A stretch of 64,000 nt of DNA, taken from the NCBI GenBank assembly GCA_036571765.1, contig BROE01000019.1, forward strand, positions 8,114,904 to 8,178,903, read 5' to 3'. This stretch comes from Plecoglossus altivelis. Lineage: Eukaryota > Chordata > Actinopteri > Osmeriformes > Plecoglossidae. Each line of letters opens with the position of its first letter. Within the stretch, counting starts at the first letter, position 1. The notes below the pieces were generated by a model. The model had not been told where the DNA came from, made no database searches, and was given only the letters and a program-made list of their open reading frames with translations. Both the position numbers and the translations under genes were made by a program. Below are positions 1 through 11,016 of the stretch, in pieces.

Positions 1-480
1 GAGAGGAGAGGAGAGGAGAGGAGGAGAGCGCAGAGGAGAGGGAGAGGAAGAGAAAGGAGAGGAGAGGTAGAGGAGAGAGCAGAGGAGAGGGAGAGGAGGA
101 GAGAGCAGAGGAGAGGTAGAGGAGGACAGAGCAGAGCAGAGAAAAGAGGAGAGGAGGAGAGAGCAGAGGAGAGGAGGAGAGAGGAGAGGAGGAGGGAGCA
201 GAGGAAAGGGAGAGGAGACTAGAGGGATAGTGGAGGGGAGAAGGAAATGGAGAGGAGAGGGAGCAGATCCACAACAGAGGAGAGGAGGAGAGAGAGAGCA
301 GGAGAGGAGGAGAAAACAGAGGAAAGGGAGAGGAGACTGGAAAGGTAGTGGAGAGGAGAAGGAAATAGAGAGGAGAGGGAGGAGAGAAGTTGGAAAGAGG
401 GCGAAGAGGAGAGGAAAGGGGGAGAGGAGAGGAAGGAATGGGAGAGGAGAGGAATGGGAGAGGAGAGAGCGAGAGAGAAG
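1..480. repeat. Purine (GA/GGA)-rich low-complexity tract
   Basis: Almost entirely G and A on the + strand, built from imperfect GAGAGGAGAG-type units. Open frames through it are compositional artefacts: poly-Arg/Glu on one strand and poly-Ser/Leu on the other. It runs off the left edge of the window, so its full length is unknown. Confidence 0.9.
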
Positions 481-1361
481 GAGTTTTCATCCAGTTCCTG
501 TGGGGGGGACTGAGAGAATGAAGGCATTGAAGCCAAGGCTAAAGGCAGAGGAAAGGGCAGGAGTACAACATATCCACATGCTTGGTGGCAGTAATGTGGA
601 GCAACATTAGCATGTCATACGAGATGACCTGTATTCTAGTCACCTCTTTATGAGCACCCATTCTCTTGAATTTTCAGACGCCTTCACACAAACTCAAGAA
701 CACGTGACCATGTCGACATGTAATTGGGAATGATCCCCATCGCACTTCGCACCTTGTAAGGCATCAAGAAGATGGCATCCATTACAATACATTAGCAGCA
801 CGGCCCTCAAGCTGCAAAAACATCTAATACGTTCTAATCCCACTTCCAGCATGTTCAAAGGCTTCAATCCCTTATCTCCTTTCAGTCTGAGCCATCACCG
901 GGGATGATAATGCATCCAAGCGAGATTTCGTCTTGCTCTAGATGGGTTGGTTCACAATTGTTCCCTTTTTTAGCAGCATCTCAGCCAAACCCCCACGTTC
1001 CTCTGGCCACTTACGGCTCCCTCCCCCCCGAGGAAAACCAGCGACGCTGGGCACAAAAACCAATCCACCAGTAATTCGCGTTCATCAAATGCAAGCGTCT
1101 AGCTGTCCCGTCGGTCGTATTGGTTCTATGAAATACCCGCCTCCCGTCCCGTGGGTCGGGGAGCGGTGTGGAGAGACAACCGTGTACAACTCCCCCAGCA
1201 ACTGAGGGAGGGGGCAGCTTCAGTCACATATGGCACTTGCCAGCACGCATATAACACCTTTCGTATTTCTAATGCCTGTTGGTGTGCAGTTGGTGACATT
1301 TTGCAAGAGGCAAACACAGCAGGATGTCCAGTCTACTGTCACATCTGGCCGGCTGGGCCCC
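481..1361. other. Spacer, no gene recognised
   Basis: Unique-looking sequence of mixed composition. Short open frames show no family motif and no convincing splice-site pair. Nothing is annotated here. Confidence 0.5.
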
Positions 1362-1484
1362 TGAACCTACCATCATGCCTATAGAGGAGAGGGTGAACCT
1401 ACCATCATGCCTGCAGAGGAGAGGGTGAACCTACCGTCATGCCTGCAGAGGAGAGGGTGAACCTACCATCATGCCTATAGAGGA
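1362..1484 (+). repeat. 32-bp tandem repeat, about 3.8 copies
   Basis: Units begin near 1381, 1413 and 1445, with a partial copy before and after. Each contains GAGGAGAGGGTGAACC followed by TACCATCATGCC. Copies differ by only a few bases, chiefly ATAG versus GCAG at the unit start, which suggests recent expansion. Confidence 0.9.
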
Positions 1485-1961
1485 TACGGGAGTATAAATG
1501 AGTTCCATGAACCAGACCAGCTTTTGTCTCTCCCTCCCCCTGTTTCTGCCTATTCTCTTACTTCATCTGCCCTCTTCTCCATTTAACTCCTGTCTTCTTG
1601 CCTGTACATCCCTCCTCCTCTCCTCTCCTCTCCTAATAGGAAGCTAGCAGCAGAGAATAAATCAAGACAACAAGGGAAAGAGTCAACGTATTTATATCTC
1701 TCAACATCAGTTATTCACATCGCGCGGCAAACCTCAAACACGAACCCTCTGTCACCCGTCATCAGCATCAGGTTTGAATGAGGCGTCACGCACAAGTTGG
1801 TCAAAGATGTACCTGTTAGATGCATCAAATCAGTCTCTTTGTGTTGGGGGTTTGACCTTCTGAGTTATACATAGGAGATCCTAGCATGGTGGGCAGAGCC
1901 CCTCAGCCTGGTCACTCGTGTGTGAAAATGCATACAGAGCACTACTGAAACATCTGCACTG
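1485..1961. other. Spacer, no gene recognised
   Basis: Pyrimidine-rich patches (around 1520-1640) and unique sequence. No coding or RNA signal that I can support. Confidence 0.4.
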
Positions 1962-1978
1962 TGGAGAGGGAGAGATGG

Positions 1979-2016
<38 letters not shown>

Positions 2017-2213
2017 GAGAGAAAGGGAGAGACATAGGGAGAAAGGGAGAGAAAGGGAGAGACAGAGAGAGAAAGGGAGAGAAAAGGAGAGAACGGGAGA
2101 GACATAGGGAGAAAGGGAGAGACAGAGAGAGAAAGGGAGAGAAAGGGAGAAACAGAGAGAGAGAAAGGGAGAGAAAGGGAGAGACAGAGAGAGAAAGGGA
2201 GAGAAGTGGAGGT
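1962..2213. repeat. GA microsatellite/minisatellite
   Basis: (GA)n core followed by interleaved GAGAAAGG and GAGACATAGG units. Translations in both directions are repetitive and not real proteins. Confidence 0.9.
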
Positions 2214-2411
2214 ACTTATTGTGAGATGCTAGATGTCTTAAAACATCCAATGCTGAAGTCATGAGTCATTTTTCGACTAAAATGTAATTGACTCTGCACG
2301 TACCAAACACTCATCTACATGCAAGGATGGGAATAGGAAAACATATTGTGCTGACCTTTAACACAGCCTCTGAGAAAAGGGAAGGTGTGTCTGAGAGACA
2401 GAGAAACAACA

Positions 2412-2416
<5 letters not shown>

Positions 2417-2501
<85 letters not shown>

Positions 2502-2514
2502 GACAGAGAGACAG
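2417..2514. repeat. Compound (GA)n-(GACA)n microsatellite
   Basis: About 18 AG units run directly into about 13 CAGA units. GACA-type compound microsatellites are common in fish genomes. The tract is clean enough to be length-polymorphic. Confidence 0.95.
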
Positions 2515-3295
2515 GGAAGAGACTGGGGGAGATAATCCTTTCCCACCCTAAGGTTTGCAACCTAAGTTCCTTTTAATTTCAGCCTCGGAATCAATAGAAT
2601 CAATAGCACTTCCCACAACTAAGTATTCTATGTGTGACCTGCTATGAGACCTGAGTCTAATCATGAAGACTCATGTTAAGTGGTAAGCTACGACTTCACA
2701 TTCAGGACCATGGACAGCGACTAGGACTAGCGGACGCTGGGCAAGAGAATAAAGACGCATTCTCATTCACTTGTCAACAGAGGAAAACCAAACTGCAAAG
2801 CTAATTATGTTCAGATTCTTTCAGATTTTGAAACCTGGCAATGGCAGAGAACAGTCAGCAACAGACAATAGTTATCTGCAATTATTTCCTAGCTCTGCTT
2901 TTCCAGACAATTAGGGCTTATTGACAAAGGGAGAACAGTGGTTGTATGAGGTGGCTTTGAAGTCCTCAGTCACTGCAGCGCTACAAAAACAAAGAGAGAC
3001 TAACTCAATCTGACAGCAAAACACAAATAATTGACAAAATCATCCTGCAGACTATTTACAATTCATGTTTAAATAATATGGTGCCACAATAACTTGAATG
3101 TCTTGCATTTGATCTCCAGCCATGTTTGTAAACACAGCGGAACAGTAACTAGAATACGCCATCAGTGATGGTTCACCATCAAAAAAATACATTTTTTTGA
3201 GACTCAAACACCAGTAAGTCATCTGTCATTGGCAATCAATGTAAATAAGCGATTTAAGCAAAGCCCACGTGGCCAAGTCTGGATAGGTTAGGTCG
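2515..3295. other. Spacer, no gene recognised
   Basis: AT-leaning unique sequence with no motif, RNA gene or repeat that I could support. Confidence 0.4.
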
Positions 3296-3460
3296 CAACT
3301 GGATTCATTCGTTGGGTCTTATTTTGAATGGATCCAGTTTTAAAGTGAGTAGAGATTCAAAAGGCATTTGAATCTCTACTCTCTTTAAAAGGGATTTGAA
3401 TCTCTACTCACTTTAAAACTGAATCCATTCAAAATAAGACCCCGCGGATGAATCCAGTTG
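3296..3460. repeat. Long inverted repeat (66-bp arms), MITE-like palindrome
   Basis: The left arm (3296-3361) and right arm (3395-3460) are near-perfect reverse complements. The 33-base spacer holds a further partial copy of the inner arm (TTTGAATCTCTACTC, about 3367). Single mismatches lie inside the arms, for example GGATCC versus GAATCC. It could be a fold-back element or a small non-autonomous DNA transposon end. No coding sequence and no obvious target-site duplication is seen. Confidence 0.85.
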
Positions 3461-4278
3461 CTAGTAATGATGGATGGGCTAATAACTTCTATCCAAATGC
3501 CTCTAAGCACATGCAACGTCTTTTTACCATTTCTAACTAAACCCGACCAATAAACACACGGAAAAAGGCAGAGCTGTACGCATCAAAACAACCTTCTGAT
3601 CTCCTCCTCCTTCCGCCTCGCATTTCCTCAAACATCATCTTGTGTGCCAGGGCAAAGGATGAACACAAATTAATTGACAGGGATGTGACTGAAACAGAAC
3701 GACAAAATCTGGACGTGATATGATTCCAAAGGAAGGCAAAGTGTGAAGAGGAACAAATAGACTCAAGAAAAACTGTTTCCACTGCTTTTTTTCCTCTCCA
3801 TCCTACATCACACCCACACACTATGACACTACTATAGAATCACTCAAGCACACAGCAATGGATGCAGGTTCCTTTTTTGTTTTTTTTGCAAAGGTACAAC
3901 AAAACAACTAATGAAAAGCAATGATTAACCTCTTTGCTTGTGGAAGGATTGCGCGCTGCAGTTTAAGGTTCATTTCCAATTCGTATTGTAGACACATGTG
4001 CCACGCTGTTCCAAGACAAGCATTTAGGTGCTGAGAACGTTACATGCATATGAACCTTGGGAGTTTACCAAACGTGGATCTCAGGGGGAAAAAACTAAAA
4101 GATGCAGACTGCCTGGAAAATTACATTTGGCATGAAAACTGTTGTTGTTCAGCTATGATTTATGTCAGCAAGATTAACCATTTCCCAAATCAGTTGAAAC
4201 ACCATACGCAGATTGATGATCTTTTCTTAAGTCGTCAAAGGAAAAGCGGGTATTTCAGTTACTTATAGCATTTCTCAC
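3461..4278. other. Spacer, no gene recognised
   Basis: Unique sequence. The longest open frames lack recognisable motifs and are read as chance. Confidence 0.4.
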
Positions 4279-4386
4279 CTGTGAAGAGCTGACCGTAGAA
4301 GGGTGAAGCGTTGGTTTTACCAGACAGCCACCTGCACCATCTGTTAGAACCACTTCGAGTCTTCAGGGGGAAGTCGGACCCTCTTC
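4279..4386 (-). other. Possible 108-nt exon of an unrecognised minus-strand gene
   Basis: On the minus strand a 108-base segment has a pyrimidine-rich acceptor ending in CAGTAG and a strong donor, CACAG followed by GTGAGA. One frame is open across it, in phase 1-1, and includes GSNRWCRWLSGKTNASPFYG. I do not recognise the peptide. A second donor-like site (GTGAGT) near 4715 could end an upstream exon, but joining the two in the open phase makes a stop codon. This is either a non-coding transcript, part of a gene whose other exons I missed, or chance. Confidence 0.18.
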
Positions 4387-7379
4387 CTACTGGTGCAAGA
4401 GATAAAAATGTATAATATCAGTCGGCTTCTTAAGCGTGGGTTGCTAAAATAAATTGGGATCATATTCTATTAATATCTGCGAGTCAAGATTTCATGACAC
4501 TGGCTGTCAGAGAGTGTGGCCCCACGAAGCTTTACGTTGACTGTCAAATACGTATTCTGGTTCAAATACACTTACAAGCTGGTGAAAACAGTTACAGACA
4601 TAACATGAACATTGAAATTATCTAAAAAAAATAAAATAAATAGCAGCATATGCCGAGTATGAATGGCAATGTCTCCACTTGGTGTGGGGTCGATCCTGTG
4701 CGCATTAAAACCATACTCACAGTGGAAGATCTTAAATGGATCCTCTTCTTCTCATGAATCTTCATACACACGGGTACGATAAAGTCACTCTGTGCCAAAA
4801 TCAACGTTGAATTGCTTTGCAATGAGGCACTAGGTCTCGCGGTCAGTCCTGGAGAGAACGCACCGCTCGTCTTGGTGCCTCCTCGCGTGGACGCTACTGT
4901 CTCATAACGTCGCCAACTCAAAACTGACTGCTTCGTAATTGCATCACGTTATGCATCCAATGGATTAGTGTGCGACGAGTTGAGCACCGTAACCTACATC
5001 TTTTGGTATCTTACATCTACAAAATCAGAATTCGTCTTGAATCCAGTTTACTGTGCAGTGGTTTGTTGAATGCGCAAATAGCCAAGACAAATTAGTTCAA
5101 TTATATACAGTATAAATATTTATATCACCAGACATTAAGCTAATTTCACCAAAGCTCAGAAGTCGAAATTGTGTGTGTGTATTTTCACTGCGCACACGAT
5201 GACAGGTGATTCTTTCTCAATGTCTCGTATGTTTCGCCATAAAAACAAAATAATGCACATGGGTGTAGGCGCAAATGTGTGGAGTGACGGAGACCACCGA
5301 AAGACGCATCCCCCACCCCCCCAAAAAAATCACATTAGAAAGATCATGAGCAGTGAGAAATGTAAAAAAAAAGGATGAAAAATAACGTAGCATAGAGTAA
5401 ACGGTATCTCTCTTACGTTTTAGACATTTTTTTTCACAAGAAACAGCGCGATGAGGAGCAGTAGCTCGCGGAGCCTGGACTGCAGAGCCAGGGGAGGGGA
5501 CGTTCCAAAGCAGCTGGCTTGACTTCGCGCTGCTCGTGCTCACACAGACTGCGCATGAAGTTCACACTAATGACTATATTGAGTGGTTTCACTCTACCAT
5601 AGGATGTTTCAAGTTCCAAATGTATCTACAGAAAGCCTCCTATTTATGAGGTTTGATCAAAAATAAAAAATAAACGAATCTGAACATCATCAAAGTTGTA
5701 AATCGTGTCGTGGGGATGCAAGTGGAACCATTGAACTCTGAGTCAGAAGGAAAAACAATGAGTGAATATGGATTTTCACATTGTGCGTTGCTAGTATCAA
5801 CGTCCAAGGGAAATCAAACTGGAGGGCGATCCAAATGTGTGGCCAACCTTAAGCTTGGATCCAGTCTGCAGGCGGGTTGTCTTCTTGAGAAGTTGCCAGC
5901 CTTTGCGCTGGGAAGTGTAAAGGATTGCCCGTGACCTTGTACTGTAGTTGGTCAGCTACTACACAGTGTCCAACGTTGCACAATCGGACATCAGAAGCCA
6001 CTTTGCACCACTCATGTCTGGCGCAGCTCCAAACTGACAACCTAAGCAGACCTGGCCTCCGTCGTTTACATCTCAATAGCCTGTCTCAGCATCATTTGCT
6101 CACTACACAACAGGACCGCAGCAACGCGCATTAGAAATATCACAAAAGCGCCTGTCTTTGATCATACTGCAAACATAATTCGACAGTCATGATTGTTAGT
6201 TACAGTTTGTTTGTACGAGTAAGAATAGGTAGGTAAGAAGTATGATTTTTTTATCCCACCCTTGTCTCAAAAGTTATTTGAGAAACTGACAGTGTCAGTT
6301 GTGTGTCTGTCAAATGTGAGCCTGCAAGTCTAGTCTTGTCTTGCATAATCAATTTTAGCCTGGCAAAGTTCTGTCTTAACTTTAGTACTGCTGTCCACTT
6401 CATCGGTTCACAGTCCTCGCGAAGATTGGCAATAGCTTCCTGGTCTTGGAATGTTGAGTTCAGTTTTTTACATTTTGGAATGATAAGAAGGATCTCTTCG
6501 CGTGGATGTTTCAGGAAACCGAAGCACTGACTGTTCTGATTGGAAACTACGCTTTATGATGATCATCACTCCTAAAGGATTGATATTTTTCTACAGTGAT
6601 ATTCCTCCTTCTTCAGATAATCCTTACATAACTGTCGTTTTAAATAAACTGCAAGTAATTAATGCACACGATGTATGAATGTGTCCCATTTATCTTAAGT
6701 AACTTCATTTAATACATTGACATGCTACGTATTTTGTTTTTAGGAAAGTTATCTTTCTGCATCCTAAAACTATTATTTTATCACAATTGTACCAACCCTT
6801 ATGCAGCCTTACCAGCCTAATGCATAGATGGAACATGACTGTCCTTTACAATGTCATACATCTGGAATCCGAACATAATATACATCAGGTAATTAATGCA
6901 ATTCCATGGAGAATTTGAGCATAAAGGAGCTGTCTATATATCCAATATGATCAATTATTCAGTAGTATTGTGGAGCAGAAGCTTTGTCTGTTTACACTTT
7001 ATTGCCATCTAGGAGCAACGTCACGCCACTGCAACAGCAAATATGGAATTGCAATTACTTGCAAATAAGAATGGAAGAACTTCCAAATGAAAGCATTACG
7101 TTAAGTCATTCCTTGAAATTGAAACAAAATGTCATTATTTTAATAGATTTTCAGGAGCATTAGGACTAGCTTGTCACACATTTTGTAATAAAAAACGATG
7201 GTGTTTATATTTTGGTAAAGATCCTGCTTCAAAATGAGAATTACAGGAAAATAAAAAAATTAGATAAAGGAAATTTGAGCCTTTCATTTTCTTATTTTAT
7301 TAAGTAGTAGATGCAACCTAGTATTGAATGGAAGCAGCACTGGCATTGTTTTGTTCTGTTCTGCGCAGCCCTTTTCTCG
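4387..7379. other. Spacer, no gene recognised
   Basis: About 3 kb of mostly AT-rich unique sequence. Small open frames, such as those on the minus strand at 4622-4921 and 5217-5543, have no domain I can name. No RNA gene or clear transposon was seen. Confidence 0.4.
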
Positions 7380-8026
7380 CGCGACGATAACAGGGTGTCG
7401 GTATGAAAGACAGATGTAAACAAGTCTTGACATAATACAGGGCCGCGATATAACAGCCACTCAAAACCAGAGATCTGCCCAAATCTCCCTAGCAGCCCGC
7501 GTTCATTGGCTTAACGTTATTGAAACTGGAAGGCGATTGGTTTAGACGTGGTAGCGAGGGAGCGCCGTCTCGGGCACAATTTACACAACGCTGCAACTCG
7601 AAGACAACAACAACGAGGTCTGACAGCTACGGCTAGCGTTATGACAGTAGGCGAATTCGCTCATTTCAGCGTCGTCGATCAAGAAAACAAGACTTTGCAT
7701 AGACAATCGTTAGAAATCATACAACGTGACTTATCTAGTTTGTCTCGGGGGGGAAATTAAGGATAGCTAAGTTGATAATAGTACAAGAGCGCCCTGAGCC
7801 CGCTACTGTATACAATACGTCAGCAAGTTCATTGTTGTTAGCTTGTCTCATAGATCGCGTTTCTTTACGGTGTACCAGTAACTTGCCATGAGACGTAATC
7901 AACGTAGGCTGTTAAATTGGAACACTTTTTACCGGAAACAAAAAAACAAGAAATAAATCAATCCAACTCAGGAAAACTCTCTTCCGCTTTATGAACGTAG
8001 TGCAACGCTTCTCTTCAGTAACACCG
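7380..8026 (+). promoter_or_regulatory. bad: Probable promoter and 5' UTR exon region of bad
   Basis: CpG dinucleotides become more frequent than in the AT-rich flanks. A strong donor (ACACCG followed by GTGAGT) at 8026/8027 would join to the acceptor TTTCAACAG at 8181-8189, just before the bad start codon. This implies a non-coding first exon ending at 8026. A 39-codon frame starting at 7641 lies upstream; it could be an upstream ORF or chance. The TSS itself cannot be read from sequence. Confidence 0.45.
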
Positions 8027-8195
8027 GTGAGTATTTACGAGTATTTACGAAGACGGCAAGACACGTGAGCTTGTTACACCCTATAAACTACGTGTGTCTT
8101 TCTAAGATACAAGCTACTTCGAAATGTCAAATCTATCTATGTTGTGTGCCTTGGAGCTTATGGTTTAAATCTATTTTCTCTTTCAACAGGAAGTC

Positions 8196-8920
8196 ATGGA
8201 CGAGGTCACGGGTTGTGAAGAATGCAAAGTAGAACAAATAATCGAAACAGAAAATGACAACTCAGATCCTTCACACACCAATACATTTACCTTGAAAGTT
8301 GTCCCTAGCATGACAAGACCAAATCAACTACCAGGTTAGATTCATAACCAGCACCTGGACATACACCCTTCAAATGTATTTTGAAAGTCAATTATTTTTA
8401 CTTATCCACTGACTAATTTAAAATCACCTATTTTGTTCCTCTTGTTTAGGTGGGCGTGTCCGGCTGTACTCTGAATCTCAGGTTTGCTCTCAGATCGGCA
8501 GAGGCGAAGATTCTGAGTTCCAGGATGACTCGTCCCACGATGCCGACGGGGCCCCGTTCAGGGGCCGATCACAGTCAGCCCCCGCTGCATTGTGGGCCGC
8601 AAAGAAATACGGTCGCCAGCTTAGGAGGATGAGCGATGAATTTGACACATGGCTCGACAGAGGGGTAAGACGACAGAGATGATGGTGACACAACCCAATG
8701 AGAACATGTTTGCTGTTGAACGTACACCTGATGAATGTTGACGTTTGAACGCGTTGCTCGAAACCAGCGCGCTTGAATGCGAACCTGAGTAGTAACGTTG
8801 GGTTGTCGTTTTCAGGAGGGGAAGAGAGGAGTGCGCAGAGGCGGGGCCCAGCTGAGGCAGACGGCCTTGGGCTGGTTGTCCTTCCTCTGGACACCAAAGG
8901 AAGTGGAGGGCCGGGAGTGA
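8196..8920 (+). CDS. bad: BAD, BCL2-associated agonist of cell death (BH3-only)
   Basis: Three coding exons: 8196-8334, 8450-8664 and 8816-8920, with GT-AG borders and phases 1 and 0, give 152 residues (human BAD is 168). The diagnostic BH3 helix is LWAAKKYGRQLRRMSDEF in exon 2, preceded by GRSQSAPAA, which matches the 14-3-3 site around human Ser136. The BH3 serine (human Ser155) is kept in RRMSDEF. In this family BAD binds BCL-XL/BCL-2 at mitochondria and is held inactive by kinase phosphorylation and 14-3-3. The site equivalent to human Ser112 is not evident in the preceding acidic stretch (EDSEFQDDSSHDADG). The tail (LGWLSFLWTPKE) resembles the aromatic C-terminus of other BADs. An in-frame upstream exon cannot be excluded, but the start follows an acceptor directly and gives a family-like N-terminus. 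Confidence 0.93.
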
Positions 8921-9364
8921 GGCACCAATCAGAAGGAACGTGCGACTCACAGGAAGTAGAATTAACGTCTCTCTCTGCCTGACAAACAGGAAGTTGCTCA
9001 GGAGAATCGCTTGTGGTGCCTGGGAAACCACAACTGACTTTCGGGGTCATTGTAAAAAATCTAATCAAATGTGACCCTTTAACCAATCATCTGTACAATG
9101 TACAAATATTCAAGCTTTCCTTAAAAAAAATGTTGCAATAAGTTGTGTGAATTTTTTAAGTGACAATCTCTTGTGCCAATTTTAAATGGTCTGTGTAACA
9201 AAAAAAAAGTTTAATATATTTACATTACAATATTATATTGTTCCAAGTTTTAAAGAATTAAGAATTCTCCAACAAAGATTAATGCCACATATGGTTTGAA
9301 CTTCAAAGAAATGTACATTAAAGTACTCATGAAACTGCAGGGGTGGAATATGGTTTGCGATGAC

Positions 9365-9370
9365 AATAAA
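9365..9370 (+). terminator. Candidate poly(A) signal for bad
   Basis: AATAAA lies 445 bases after the bad stop codon. A second AATAAA follows near 9820, so the 3' UTR may be longer. Confidence 0.45.
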
Positions 9371-10020
9371 CTATACGGGTATTTTATGTTAAAGTATATA
9401 TATTTAAATGGTTGACTTATGAACTACAATGAAGTAAAACAATCCATGCCAGCTAATCAAATGTTAACGTGTTCTAGAACCCAAAAAGGTATAACTATAT
9501 CATACATATTTATTGTGATGTCTTAAATTGAATGACTGTACAATTTTTACTTGTCAAATCTTTTGAGTATACATGGTTTCTAATACATTGCAGGCTTGCT
9601 TGTCTTATTTGACGATGTTTTGAATACTGTTGAGAAGTTGGTGTATTTGGCAAACTGGTGTATTAAAAGAATGGGCTTCACTGCCATCAGTTTTCTCACT
9701 GATGTACTTGAAATTTTGGAAGTAATAATATTGTATTTAAAAATTCACTCTTTCTTAAAACTGTTGTTGACATTTGTACTTGTTTTATATGATTTTTTCT
9801 ATGTTTTAACAAGTTTAATAAAAATGTGCAATTATATCAAATGTTTTCTTAATTAACGAGTCAGACCACGATCAACACGTAAAAAGCATAAGAACATCAG
9901 ACTCAGTCAGTGTAACGTTAGAAACTTTTCATGAAACTTGACCTGACCCTTTACCGGTAAGTTTTAAGTCATCCAATGGACCAGTACATGTCTGTATATG
10001 ACCAATGACACTGTTACGGT
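9371..10020. other. AT-rich spacer or distal bad 3' UTR
   Basis: Very AT-rich. It holds an open frame (9596-9856, +) rich in Leu, Ile, Val and Phe that begins just after a CAG and ends at a further AATAAA near 9820. The peptide matches no family I know and its composition is what AT-rich DNA gives, so no gene is called. Confidence 0.4.
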
Positions 10021-10980
10021 TCAAATAACCTTACTTGGATCTCTCTTGCAGAACCGAATCCCGCTGTCCATGTCAAACAGTCTTTGCATCTCCCTTTCCT
10101 TCAAGTCAAAGTCGAAAACCTTTCCATTCTCTCTCACTTTCTCTGGTCGCGAGGACCTGGGCAAAACCGCCACGCCCTGCTGAATAGCCCACCTAAGTAG
10201 CACCTGCGCGGAGGTTCGTCCATGTTCGTCTGCTACCGACACTATCTCCGTGTTCGACAACAGGCCTCCTTTCCCCAGGGATGAGTATGCCTGGAACACG
10301 ATACCTTTTTCCATGCAAAATGTCCTGAGCTCCATCTGCGCTAGTTTTGGGTGAAACTCCACCTGCAGGATGAGATAGAAAACAAAGCTTGACTTGAGAG
10401 TTGTACATGAATGTACATTTGTTAAATTGGTAGAACTTGTGTCTCCTACCTGTAGCAGGGCAGGAGGCACCGTGCACGACTGCAGAAGTTCTTCTAGGTG
10501 ACGCACGGTGTAGTTAGACACGCCGATCGATCTGAACGCCCCATGCGCATGAAGCTCTTCAAGAACAGTCCAGCTCTGCGCGCGATTTTGAGAGTTCATC
10601 ACATCATCTGGCTCCAACCCCTCGGTCCCTGGCCAGTGAATCAGATACAAGTCGATGTATCCCCCAATACCTAACCTCTCAAGGCTTCGGGCACAACCCT
10701 CTCTGGCCCTCGGCCCCGTATCAGCAGGAGAGAGTTTGCTAATGAGAAAAAGATCTTCTCTTGTTAAGCCGTGCTTGGGCATGAGGTTCAATAGCGCACC
10801 GCCGAGATCCGCTTCGTTGCCGTAGACGGCGGCGGTATCAAAGGCACGGTATCCAGTCTCGAGAGCAGCGTCTATAACAAGGTGCATCTTCTCGTAGCCT
10901 TTCACTTTGTATGTTCCCAGTCCTAAGACGGGCATCCGAGCACCGGTGTTCAGAGTCAAACACGACAGGTCACAAGACAT
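10021..10980 (-). CDS. Aldo-keto reductase family protein
   Basis: Two coding exons on the minus strand: 10450-10980 (start MSCDLSCLTL; an in-frame Met 12 codons earlier at 11016 is the alternative) and 10021-10362, giving 290 residues, a little short of the 310-330 usual for AKRs. The AKR tetrad is visible: Asp and Tyr in FDTAAVYGNE, Lys in LFLISKLSP and His in LYLIHWPG. The signature around GVSNYTVRHLEELL and the cofactor-loop segment VAVLPRSSRPEKV are also present. The family reduces carbonyls with NADPH on a TIM barrel. It looks closer to glyoxal/diketogluconate-type reductases than to steroid AKR1C enzymes, but the substrate cannot be inferred. The intron is only 87 nt, divisible by three and free of stops in frame. 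The C-terminus could differ if a donor-like CAAGTAAGG near 10035 is used. Confidence 0.85.
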   Translation of the reverse strand: MSCDLSCLTLNTGARMPVLGLGTYKVKGYEKMHLVIDAALETGYRAFDTAAVYGNEADLGGALLNLMPKHGLTREDLFLISKLSPADTGPRAREGCARSLERLGIGGYIDLYLIHWPGTEGLEPDDVMNSQNRAQSWTVLEELHAHGAFRSIGVSNYTVRHLEELLQSCTVPPALLQVGDTSSTNLTNVHSCTTLKSSFVFYLILQVEFHPKLAQMELRTFCMEKGIVFQAYSSLGKGGLLSNTEIVSVADEHGRTSAQVLLRWAIQQGVAVLPRSSRPEKVRENGKVFDFDLKEREMQRLFDMDSGIRFCKRDPSKVI

Positions 10981-11016
10981 CTTCACTGCCGTTAAAAAAG
11001 AGGCACTTTTAAGCAT

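Noticed and set aside
1942..2262. Long open frames in the GA-repeat regions (also at 219-610, 2288-2576, 25401-25700, 27549-27791)
   Set aside because: They are translations of simple repeats (Ser/Leu or Arg/Glu strings) with no unique core.
5434..5619. Signal-peptide-like LLLLIALFLV in one minus-strand frame
   Set aside because: No in-frame start codon before it and a stop a few codons later; no downstream exon found.
9596..9856. 86-codon hydrophobic open frame after a CAG, ending near AATAAA
   Set aside because: AT-rich DNA yields Leu/Ile/Phe codons by itself; no family motif. Probably distal bad 3' UTR or spacer.
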